Source of the DNA: Mesotaenium endlicherianum
Lineage: Eukaryota > Streptophyta > Zygnematophyceae > Zygnematales > Mesotaeniaceae
Direction: 5' to 3'
DNA: 62,507 nt
Assembly: GCA_009602735.1 (NCBI GenBank)
Contig: WELA01011369.1
Coordinates: 462,823-525,329 of the forward strand
The position numbers and the translations under genes are program-made. The notes under the pieces are model-generated. The model saw nothing but the letters and a program-made list of their open reading frames with translations, ran no database searches and was not told the origin of the DNA. Within the stretch, counting starts at the first letter, position 1. The number at the start of each line of letters is the position of its first letter. Shown here in pieces: positions 55,266-62,507 of the stretch.

Positions 55266-58200
55266 TCAATTTTTCCTCTTTCTTGTTCTTGCAGGCTGCC
55301 TCCAAGGGGTCTTCTGCTGCTTCTTGATGGTGGCAGGCTGCCTCCCTGAAGTCTTCGGGCTTCTAGTAGAGAGACTTGGGGCTGGTCCAAGATGGGGGTT
55401 GGCGGCATGGAAGCGCTTCAACTTTCTCTGAACTTTGTCAAGGTAGTGCGCCGCCACCCAACTATTCTCCGAATCTGGATATCCTTTCCACTTGATCAAG
55501 TATTGCTGCTGTCTCCTGAAATTTCTCATAGCCACTATGTCTTCCACTTCGTACTCCAAATGATCATCCACTATTGTTGGGGCTGGTGGGGTTGTCACAC
55601 GTCCTGGGAACTTGTTGTCGGGTTGCACATATGGCTTGAAGAGGGAAGCGTGGAATACGGGGTCGATGTGCATAGTCTGGGGAAGTTCTAGCTTGAAAGC
55701 AACGGGGTTGACTTGCTGGATAATCTTGAAGGGTCCCAAATACTTGGGAGAGAACTTGCTGCCGGCAGGCCTGTTGTTCAGGGAAATGTTCTTGGATGAT
55801 AGTAACACGTTGTCACCCACTCTGTACGTAATTTCTCTTCTGGATCTGTTCGCCACTCTTGCTTGAGCATCTTGCGCGTGTTGTAGAGCTTTCTTCGCTG
55901 CTGTAAGGGCTGCTTCTAATGTCTCCATAAAATCTGTGGCTGCAGGTACTTCATCATGGCCAGCCGTGAAGCTCAGTGGCGTGGTCGGATGGAAGCCATA
56001 GTTGAGGAAGAATGGGGACTCTTGGGTAGAGGCCTGCGTAGTGTTGTTGTAGGCAAACTCGAGGGGGGTCAAGTACATGTCCCAGTCTTGCTCGAGGGTA
56101 GACACGTAGGCCTTTAGAGAGGTCTTTAGGGTACGATTCATACGCTCGGTTTGCCCATCTGATTGTGGGTGGTAGGCAGTAGACATATCCAGCGATGTAC
56201 CCAAGTTCTTGAAGAGATTTTTCCAGAAATGGCTTGTGAATCTTGGATCTCTATCTGACACAATTCTTGATGGTAGTCCATGGAGTCGGAAGATGTTGTC
56301 AAAGATGAGTCTTGCAAGTTGTGGTGCTGTAGCCTTAGTCGTCGTGGGAATAAAATGAGCCATCTTGGTAAGTCTGTCCACCACCGTGAGTATTGCATTA
56401 TGGCCTCGAGGTGTCACGGGCAAGTCCACGATAAGGTCCATTGAGATGTCCGTCCATTGTCTTTCGGGGATTGGTAGTGGTTGGAGGAGTCCTCCCGCCT
56501 TTTGCGATGATGGCTTGATTCTTTGGCATGTGTCACAGCTCCTGCAGTACTCCTTGACTTGCTTAGACATGCCTGGCCAACAATAAGTCCTAGCTAGAAC
56601 GCCCGTGGTCCTTAGGATTCCAAAGTGTCCTCCAAGAGGGTTGTCGTGTGCTTCTCGTAGAAGCAAGAGCCGGAGGTCTATGTCATTAGGAACACATCTC
56701 TGGCCCGTATCTTGCCTCACCCAATAATTGCCTTCTTGCTTCTTGCATGGGTCCAAGGCTGCTTCTCCGTTCTTGTAGTAAGGGTCTCTTTCATAGGCGG
56801 CTGAAAATCGAGCTTCCAGATCTGTCTTCAGGGATACCATCACTGCATTTAATTGCAGTCTTGAGAGGGGGTCAGCCGGGTTTGTCTTGCCGGGCTGGTA
56901 CTGAATCGTGATGTTGTATTGTTGCAAGTATCCGCTCCATCTTGCTTGTCTCCTTGAGAGATACGGCTGCGTTTGGAGGTGCTTTAACGCCTCGTGGTCC
57001 GTGGTGACCAGTACTTTGCGTCCTTCAACGTAGCAGCGCCAAACCTTCAAGGCATGTACAATCGCCAATGCCTCTCGCTCCGTGGTTGTATAATTTTGCT
57101 CGGCTGGATTTAGCTTCCTTGACTCGTAGGCGATGGGCTGCAGTCCCTTGCCTTGGTCTTGAAGCAGGATTGCTCCTATTGCATAGGAAGATGCATCGGT
57201 GATGACGTGGAAGGGCCAATCTGGGTTTGGACTTGGGAGTGTGAGCACCGGGGATGTGGTCAATCTTCGCTTTAACTCTTGAAATGCCTCTTCCTCTTTC
57301 TCGGTCCATGTATATAGCCTGTCCTTCTTGAGTAGATCTGTCAGGGGGGCTGCTATGTGCGAGAAGCCTTGGATGAATTTTCTGTACCAATTGGCAAATC
57401 CCAAGAATGACTGGAGTTCTTTCTTGGTCGTGGGGGTTGGCCATTCCTCCACCACCGTGGTCTTCTTGGGGTCCATCTTGATGCCATCAGCAGTCACGTG
57501 GAGACCTAGGAACTCCACTTCTTGTTTGGCAAACTCGCACTTTGACTCCTTCGCAAATAGCTTGTTTTGCTTCAATACTTCAAGGACTTCTTTCAAGTGT
57601 CTCGCATGCTCTTCAAGGGTCTTGCTGTAGATAAGGATGTCATCGATGAATACCACCACAAATCTGTCCAACATGGGCTGAAATATGGTGTTCATCATAG
57701 TCATGAAAGTTGCTGGCGCGTTGGTGAGTCCAAATGGCAGGACCATGAACTCAAAATGTCCATATCTTGTCCTGAATGCCGTCTTCTCTATGTCCGGTTC
57801 TGCGATGCGAATCTGGTGGTAGCCGCTCCGTAAGTCAATCTTCGTGAAGTACTTGGCTCCAACCAGCCGGTCCATGAGCTCATCCATGCGCGGCAGCGGG
57901 TATCGATTCTTGATGGTGATCTTGTTGAGGGCGCGATAGTCCACACACATCCTCAAGGTACCATCTTTCTTCTTGACAAATAGCACCGGGGCTCCAAATG
58001 GCGACTTGCTAGGTCGAATGAAGCCATGCTCCAGTAGCTCCTTGATTTGCTTCTTGACTTCGTCTAGCTCCGTGTATGACATTTTGAACGTAGGCCGAGA
58101 GATGGGCTTGCTTCCGGGCTCCAACTCTATCTTGTGGTCTACGAATCTTTTGGGGGGTAGGCCCTTGGGCAATTCCGGGGAGAACACTTCTTTGTAGTCC

Positions 58201-58874
58201 TCTAAGACTTCTTGTATCTCCTTGGGAACGGGGCTGCCTTCTTGACTCTCGATGTCTTTCTTGATGTCTTTTGGCGTGATCAAGGCCAAAAGAAGCTCGT
58301 GTCCCTTCCTCACAAGTCTCTTGAGTTGGAGGGCGGACAATAGTATCTCGTGTGCCGGCTTCTGGATGTCTTGGGTCTGGATATTCTGGATTGCGCGCAA
58401 AATACAGATTCTTGAAGTGATGTCATTCTTGATCTTGATAGTACCGGTCCTCCAATCAACTTGGGGGTTGTGCTTGGTCAACCAAGGCGTCCCTAGGATG
58501 ACGTCGTACTTGCCCAATTGCATGGGGGAGAACACTACTCTATCCTTGAAGGACTTGATAGAGAGTGCCAAGGGGTACGTCTTCTTGGAAGGGGTAGTAT
58601 AGGAGAATCCATCGGGCATCATAATCTCCTCGTCGTGGTCAAGAGTTCGCATAGTAATACCGTGCTTGGTGGCAAAATCTGCAGCAATGAAGTTGCCTTG
58701 AGCTCCGCTATCCACCAAGATGTGGACCTTCTCTCCTCCAAGGTAACCTCTCAAACTCATTGGGGCTGGAACGTCGTCTTCAACGGGGGTCTCCACCTCA
58801 CTTGGCGTGTTGCCTTCTCGTGAAGTGGGTCTTGGGGTGGTAGGCTCCTGGCCTACCGGCGCTGTCCGTTTTTT
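55266..58874 (-). CDS. pol: Pol polyprotein of G1 with chromodomain, intact
   Basis: Pol is in the -1 frame to gag. Its frame is open from 58931, but translation is expected to enter at the shift site 58868-58874. Protease has the usual [14 protein letters not shown] carries [33 protein letters not shown] and the catalytic FIDDIL. RNase H holds [12 protein letters not shown]. Integrase has a finger with HDNPLGGH and CDTCQ, and core motifs [17 protein letters not shown] and [13 protein letters not shown]. The GPY-type module ([14 protein letters not shown]) and the chromodomain ([15 protein letters not shown]) precede a short basic C-terminus. Gene order and the chromodomain place it in the chromovirus group. 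No stop or shift is present. Confidence 0.94.
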   Translation of the reverse strand, partial: KKRTAPVGQEPTTPRPTSREGNTPSEVETPVEDDVPAPMSLRGYLGGEKVHILVDSGAQGNFIAADFATKHGITMRTLDHDEEIMMPDGFSYTTPSKKTYPLALSIKSFKDRVVFSPMQLGKYDVILGTPWLTKHNPQVDWRTGTIKIKNDITSRICILRAIQNIQTQDIQKPAHEILLSALQLKRLVRKGHELLLALITPKDIKKDIESQEGSPVPKEIQEVLEDYKEVFSPELPKGLPPKRFVDHKIELEPGSKPISRPTFKMSYTELDEVKKQIKELLEHGFIRPSKSPFGAPVLFVKKKDGTLRMCVDYRALNKITIKNRYPLPRMDELMDRLVGAKYFTKIDLRSGYHQIRIAEPDIEKTAFRTRYGHFEFMVLPFGLTNAPATFMTMMNTIFQPMLDRFVVVFIDDILIYSKTLEEHARHLKEVLEVLKQNKLFAKESKCEFAKQEVEFLGLHVTADGIKMDPKKTTVVEEWPTPTTKKELQSFLGFANWYRKFIQGFSHIAAPLTDLLKKDRLYTWTEKEEEAFQELKRRLTTSPVLTLPSPNPDWPFHVITDASSYAIGAILLQDQGKGLQPIAYESRKLNPAEQNYTTTEREALAIVHALKVWRCYVEGRKVLVTTDHEALKHLQTQPYLSRRQARWSGYLQQYNITIQYQPGKTNPADPLSRLQLNAVMVSLKTDLEARFSAAYERDPYYKNGEAALDPCKKQEGNYWVRQDTGQRCVPNDIDLRLLLLREAHDNPLGGHFGILRTTGVLARTYCWPGMSKQVKEYCRSCDTCQRIKPSSQKAGGLLQPLPIPERQWTDISMDLIVDLPVTPRGHNAILTVVDRLTKMAHFIPTTTKATAPQLARLIFDNIFRLHGLPSRIVSDRDPRFTSHFWKNLFKNLGTSLDMSTAYHPQSDGQTERMNRTLKTSLKAYVSTLEQDWDMYLTPLEFAYNNTTQASTQESPFFLNYGFHPTTPLSFTAGHDEVPAATDFMETLEAALTAAKKALQHAQDAQARVANRSRREITYRVGDNVLLSSKNISLNNRPAGSKFSPKYLGPFKIIQQVNPVAFKLELPQTMHIDPVFHASLFKPYVQPDNKFPGRVTTPPAPTIVDDHLEYEVEDIVAMRNFRRQQQYLIKWKGYPDSENSWVAAHYLDKVQRKLKRFHAANPHLGPAPSLSTRSPKTSGRQPATIKKQQKTPWRQPARTRKRKN

Positions 58875-60133
58875 GACAACTTTTTGGGGCATGAAAGTGC
58901 ACGATGGCCCTTTTCCTTGCAATAAAAGCATAGTCCAGCCGTCATGAGAGCTTCTTTTTCAGCCGGGGAGAGTCTTGCTTTCACTCCTTGCTGGTTTCTT
59001 GCATCATAAGTGTCATTGGAGGGTCTTCCACTCTTCCGGGCAGCCGCGGGGTCCCTTTTAATAACTCCGATTTCCATGGGTGTGGGTCCAGATTCGGATG
59101 TGGAAGGGGCTGCGTACACCCGCGTCGTCGGTACCCGTGAAGATGAAGGCACGGAGTGCTTGAAATCCAAGGTATCCACCTTTTGGGCCACTTCAATGAT
59201 CTTTGAGAAGTCCGTCAAGTCGCGTAACTCCACTTCCTTTGCCACCTTGGGTTTGAGGCCAAAGATGTAGCGGTCAATCTTCTCCTCGAGAGACATGTTG
59301 GGGATCTCAAGAGTGAGGGCGTGAAATCTGGATGTATACTCTTGAACGGACGTCGTTTGCTTGAGATGGTGGAGCTTTCCTCGGGCAATCTTCTCCGCAT
59401 TGATGGGCATGAATTGCTTCTTGAGGGCCTCACGAAAATCTGCCCATCTTGCATATGATGGTGGGGGCTCTTGGCCGAGCATGGGGTGCGCCATAGCTTG
59501 ATATATAGCCGCTTGATAGTTACGCCACCATGATGTTGCTGCTCCTCTAAGTAAGGTAACGGCAAAGGGAACGTAGTCCTCCTCGGGTACTTCAAGGAAT
59601 GCGAGGTACGTCTCCACTTGGTAGAGCCATAAATTCAGGTTGGCACCTTTCCCGGGGTTGAAAGTGTCGGGTTTGCCGGGCTTGATGAGTTTCCTTGCTC
59701 TCGTTGGCTCTTGTGGAGGCGCTTGAGCCGGGGCTGGATTTTGAGCATTGCTCGCAATAGGGGCAACCATGGCAGCCATAGCTTCTCTTGACGCTTGCAC
59801 GGTTGCTTCATAGGTGGCCAAGCCCACTTGGTTGTGGACGGTCATTAGGAAGGCTGCCCACTCATTTGCGGGAACTCCTTGTGGTGGGGTCAACTTTGCT
59901 ATAGCGGCTGCCACGGGATTTGACGGTGCTCCTCCTTGTGGTGCTTCTTGTTGTTGGAGATTTCCTTGAGTAGGCTCTCCCATCGACGCTGGAGGAGGGT
60001 GTGCTCCTCCTTGTGGTGCTTCTTGTTGTTGCAGATTTTCTTGAGTGGGCTCTCCCATCGGCGCTGGAGGAGGGTGTCTTGGAGAGGAAGGGCTTCCTTC
60101 GAAAGCTTGCTGTTGGTCTTGAGGATCGGCCAT
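58853..60133 (-). CDS. gag: Gag polyprotein of G1, intact
   Basis: 426 residues. The N-terminus holds two nearly identical 25-residue units (PPPAxMGEPTQxNLQQQE). It is followed by an alanine-rich region with [18 protein letters not shown]. The capsid-like region of retrotransposon-gag type is at about residues 150-310 ([50 protein letters not shown]). The CCHC knuckle [14 protein letters not shown] lies near the end. The stop TAG comes four codons after the A AAA AAC shift site. The ATG at 60133 lies about 25 nt after the PBS. Confidence 0.93.
   Translation of the reverse strand: MADPQDQQQAFEGSPSSPRHPPPAPMGEPTQENLQQQEAPQGGAHPPPASMGEPTQGNLQQQEAPQGGAPSNPVAAAIAKLTPPQGVPANEWAAFLMTVHNQVGLATYEATVQASREAMAAMVAPIASNAQNPAPAQAPPQEPTRARKLIKPGKPDTFNPGKGANLNLWLYQVETYLAFLEVPEEDYVPFAVTLLRGAATSWWRNYQAAIYQAMAHPMLGQEPPPSYARWADFREALKKQFMPINAEKIARGKLHHLKQTTSVQEYTSRFHALTLEIPNMSLEEKIDRYIFGLKPKVAKEVELRDLTDFSKIIEVAQKVDTLDFKHSVPSSSRVPTTRVYAAPSTSESGPTPMEIGVIKRDPAAARKSGRPSNDTYDARNQQGVKARLSPAEKEALMTAGLCFYCKEKGHRALSCPKKLSKNGQRR
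58868..58874 (-). promoter_or_regulatory. -1 ribosomal frameshift site A AAA AAC (gag to pol)
   Basis: In gag frame the codons are TCA AAA AAC GGA, an exact X XXY YYZ heptamer, followed by the gag stop four codons later. After a -1 slip the next codons are CGG ACA GCG, which is the pol frame. No downstream structure was worked out. Confidence 0.75.
59927..60076 (-). repeat. 75-bp tandem repeat in gag N-terminus (two units)
   Basis: Units starting TGCTCCTCCTTGTGGTGCTT on the plus strand lie at 59927 and 60002 and encode the duplicated 25-residue unit. The length keeps the frame. Confidence 0.8.
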
Positions 60134-60157
60134 CTTCTTGTGCTACCAAAGTGCCTA

Positions 60158-60169
60158 GCTCCGATACCA
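60158..60169 (-). other. Primer binding site (G1)
   Basis: TGGTATCGGAGC on the minus strand lies one base after the LTR end. It is the same as in family 1. Confidence 0.8.
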
Positions 60170-60170
60170 C

Positions 60171-60673
60171 TGTAGTGAAACAGATAGATAAAGTACTTAG
60201 TAAAACAGAATACTTTATCTATTCAAGACAAGGATCTTTGAACACAAGTGGTAGCTTCTTGAAAGAGAGATGGCTTCTTGAAAGTTAATATATTTCTGGA
60301 TTTTGGCAAGTACAAGAGTGATTCTGGAATGTCTTTCTATGTTCTAGCTCTTGTTTATATACTTGCTACATAAGTAATTTCTAGGAAGGTGTATGTTGAT
60401 GTGTTGGCACCCAACACATCCCAAAACTTGCCACCTCTTTCTAGAATAATGTACACATGTCCTTTTGACCTAAAAATGGCACATTTGACTTTTGCCACAT
60501 GGAGTTCTTCTAGGTCTTTCCTCTAACTTCGAAAATGCCTTGGAAGGTTCAAAGGACATGAACCAAGTTACTAGAGTACCTATTCACACTTGACTCCACA
60601 CAATACTACTCCAAATATATTTGAAAACATTAAAATATATGCAAACTAATATATAATAACTCAAATCACTACA
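60171..60673 (-). repeat. Shared LTR: 5' LTR of G1 and 3' LTR of G2
   Basis: This 503-bp LTR has TGTAGTG/CACTACA ends. It is followed on the left by the PBS and gag of G1, and on the right by the polypurine tract and 3' untranslated part of G2. Confidence 0.9.
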
Positions 60674-62507
60674 TCACCCCCCCGATAGAAAAAGCGACGT
60701 CTCGGCGCGTCAAGTCAGGTCTTACACATGTGGAGCAAACTAGTCAACAGTTTCAAGTCAGATGCCACACATGTGAAGAGGACTAGTCAAAGGCGCCAAG
60801 TCAGGTGCTACACATGTAAGGTAGACTAGGCAAGGTCGTAGGTGGTGTGACCTTATTGGCTAGCCTACTCCTTAATGATAAAGAAAATTGTACAAGTTGG
60901 CCCAGAATCTGCCACGAACTCAAAAATTCATAGCGGCCACAGAACTGCTCCAAATCTGAAAATTCGAGTGCCAGACGGACCGCGTCGGAGAACTCTACCG
61001 GGTCACCAAATTTGAGAGCATTCTAATTTCTGGAGTGTCGTTGAGAGCTGAGAGAGTAGGCACTCCTCCAAATCTGTGCAGAAACTTCTGAAAATCATAA
61101 GTCCTTCTATACTTCTCCAAATTCTGCAAACTAAGTCTCAAACTGGGCGCTGTAAGATGTTCTACCAGAGTCTTGAGTTTCAGAGCATTCCAAGTTCAGG
61201 GGAGGGCACAATGTCAGAAGGCATATTCTGCCCTAACAATGCCAGCAGCCTGACCCCCTTCTACTTAGAGCATCATATCTCTCTCACCAGTGCTCCAAAT
61301 TGAGCAAACTTGGACTCTAAATGACCGGCTACTCATGGACTACAGCCAGGTAAATTTTCAGAATTTATTATGCAGAGACCTATTACCAGTAGCAGTTTTA
61401 GTTTTCTGTCCAGAAACTGCGAGAAGAGAAGAGTGTCTAATGTCAATTTTTCCTCTTTCTTGTTCTTGCAGGCTGCCTCCAAGGGGTCTTCTGCTGCTTC
61501 TTGATGGTGGCAGGCTGCCTCCCTGAAGTCTTCGGGCTTCTAGTAGAGAGACTTGGGGCTGGTCCAAGATGGGGGTTGGCGGCATGGAAGCGCTTCAACT
61601 TTCTCTGAACTTTGTCAAGGTAGTGCGCCGCCACCCAACTATTCTCCGAATCTGGATATCCTTTCCACTTGATCAAGTATTGCTGCTGTCTCCTGAAATT
61701 TCTCATAGCCACTATGTCTTCCACTTCGTACTCCAAATGATCATCCACTATTGTTGGGGCTGGTGGGGTTGTCACACGTCCTGGGAACTTGTTGTCGGGT
61801 TGCACATATGGCTTGAAGAGGGAAGCGTGGAATACGGGGTCGATGTGCATAGTCTGGGGAAGTTCTAGCTTGAAAGCAACGGGGTTGACTTGCTGGATAA
61901 TCTTGAAGGGTCCCAAATACTTGGGAGAGAACTTGCTGCCGGCAGGCCTGTTGTTCAGGGAAATGTTCTTGGATGATAGTAACACGTTGTCACCCACTCT
62001 GTACGTAATTTCTCTTCTGGATCTGTTCGCCACTCTTGCTTGAGCATCTTGCGCGTGTTGTAGAGCTTTCTTCGCTGCTGTAAGGGCTGCTTCTAATGTC
62101 TCCATAAAATCTGTGGCTGCAGGTACTTCATCATGGCCAGCCGTGAAGCTCAGTGGCGTGGTCGGATGGAAGCCATAGTTGAGGAAGAATGGGGACTCTT
62201 GGGTAGAGGCCTGCGTAGTGTTGTTGTAGGCAAACTCGAGGGGGGTCAAGTACATGTCCCAGTCTTGCTCGAGGGTAGACACGTAGGCCTTTAGAGAGGT
62301 CTTTAGGGTACGATTCATACGCTCGGTTTGCCCATCTGATTGTGGGTGGTAGGCAGTAGACATATCCAGCGATGTACCCAAGTTCTTGAAGAGATTTTTC
62401 CAGAAATGGCTTGTGAATCTTGGATCTCTGTCTGACACAATTCTTGATGGTAGTCCATGGAGTCGGAAGATGTTGTCAAAGATGAGTCTTGCAAGTTGTG
62501 GTGCTGT
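60674..62507 (-). mobile_element. Element G2: second family-2 copy, 3' part
   Basis: The sequence nearly equals 54497-56330 of G1, with only a few base differences, and lies in the same orientation, sharing one LTR with G1. The copy continues beyond the window. Confidence 0.9.
61443..62507 (-). CDS. pol: Pol of G2, C-terminal part (integrase end, chromodomain)
   Basis: The frame is open from the window edge to the stop at 61443. It contains the second half of the integrase core ([22 protein letters not shown]), the GPY-type module and the chromodomain, as in G1. It is partial only because the window ends. Confidence 0.9.
   Translation of the reverse strand, partial: TAPQLARLIFDNIFRLHGLPSRIVSDRDPRFTSHFWKNLFKNLGTSLDMSTAYHPQSDGQTERMNRTLKTSLKAYVSTLEQDWDMYLTPLEFAYNNTTQASTQESPFFLNYGFHPTTPLSFTAGHDEVPAATDFMETLEAALTAAKKALQHAQDAQARVANRSRREITYRVGDNVLLSSKNISLNNRPAGSKFSPKYLGPFKIIQQVNPVAFKLELPQTMHIDPVFHASLFKPYVQPDNKFPGRVTTPPAPTIVDDHLEYEVEDIVAMRNFRRQQQYLIKWKGYPDSENSWVAAHYLDKVQRKLKRFHAANPHLGPAPSLSTRSPKTSGRQPATIKKQQKTPWRQPARTRKRKN

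Larger units (their letters stand above)
53994..60673 (-). mobile_element. Element G1: full-length family-2 chromovirus, apparently intact
   Basis: The element has 503-bp LTRs at 60171-60673 (5') and 53994-54496 (3'), differing at one position that I could see, plus PBS, intact gag, a -1 shift site, intact pol with chromodomain and a polypurine tract. It has no third ORF. It could be a recent and competent element. The right LTR is shared with a second copy, so only the left flank is host sequence. Confidence 0.92.

Noticed and set aside
54899..55349. Small plus-strand frames in the 3' part of G1 (and again at 61076-61526)
   Set aside because: Antisense to the untranslated end of a retroelement, short, and present twice only through duplication of the element.

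Overview
Kind of organism. The window reads as repeat-rich nuclear DNA of a green plant or streptophyte alga. The only host gene I can support is a nine-exon ascorbate peroxidase of the chloroplast type, with GT-AG introns. Almost everything else is LTR retrotransposons whose pol ends in a chromodomain (Ty3/gypsy chromoviruses). A charophyte-like alga is my best guess, not a demonstrated fact.

Layout. 1-42143 is a pile of plus-strand copies of one chromovirus family (family 1; LTR 720-740 bp, internal part about 7.4 kb). I name the pieces Z (1-5177, 3' part), A (gag and early pol pieces at 5178-5759 and 14712-15697), B (5760-14711, full length, TSD ACTAC, inserted into the gag of A), C (15698-24200), E (26831-35627, full length and the best preserved) and F (35628-42143, 5' truncated and possibly the lost 3' part of A). 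A GC-rich gag of an unrelated element, D (24201-26830), sits inside the 3' LTR of C and is itself cut by E. A 744-bp solo LTR with TSD GTCAA interrupts F. Older debris lies at 42144-45097: an antisense gag piece, a diverged LTR and a gag-like zinc-knuckle pseudogene. The ascorbate peroxidase gene runs on the minus strand at 47271-52339, with two long GA tracts in its introns. From 53994 to the end lies family 2, a minus-strand chromovirus with 503-bp LTRs. Copy G1 is apparently intact, and copy G2 is joined to it head to tail through one shared LTR.

How it works together. Each family-1 element has the order LTR, PBS, gag, a -1 shift on T TTA AAA, then pol (protease, RT, RNase H, integrase, chromodomain). 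A third ORF of about 558 codons follows, then a perfect hairpin, a polypurine tract and the LTR. The third ORF (ORF3) occupies the place of a retroviral env but has no membrane segment. It has a charged helix, a conserved globular core, an acidic stretch and an RS-rich tail. Every copy has a branch-point motif and a 3' splice site immediately before its ATG, so expression from a spliced subgenomic RNA is likely. A strongly diverged ORF3 variant in F keeps the same core motifs and the same splice signals. I consider this the most likely undescribed system in the window. Family 2 has no ORF3 and carries a textbook A AAA AAC shift site between gag and pol.

Limits. Identities and family names come from reading motifs; no search was run. 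Several single-N positions sit between short duplicated sequences and look like unmerged contig ends, so some frame breaks may be artefacts.
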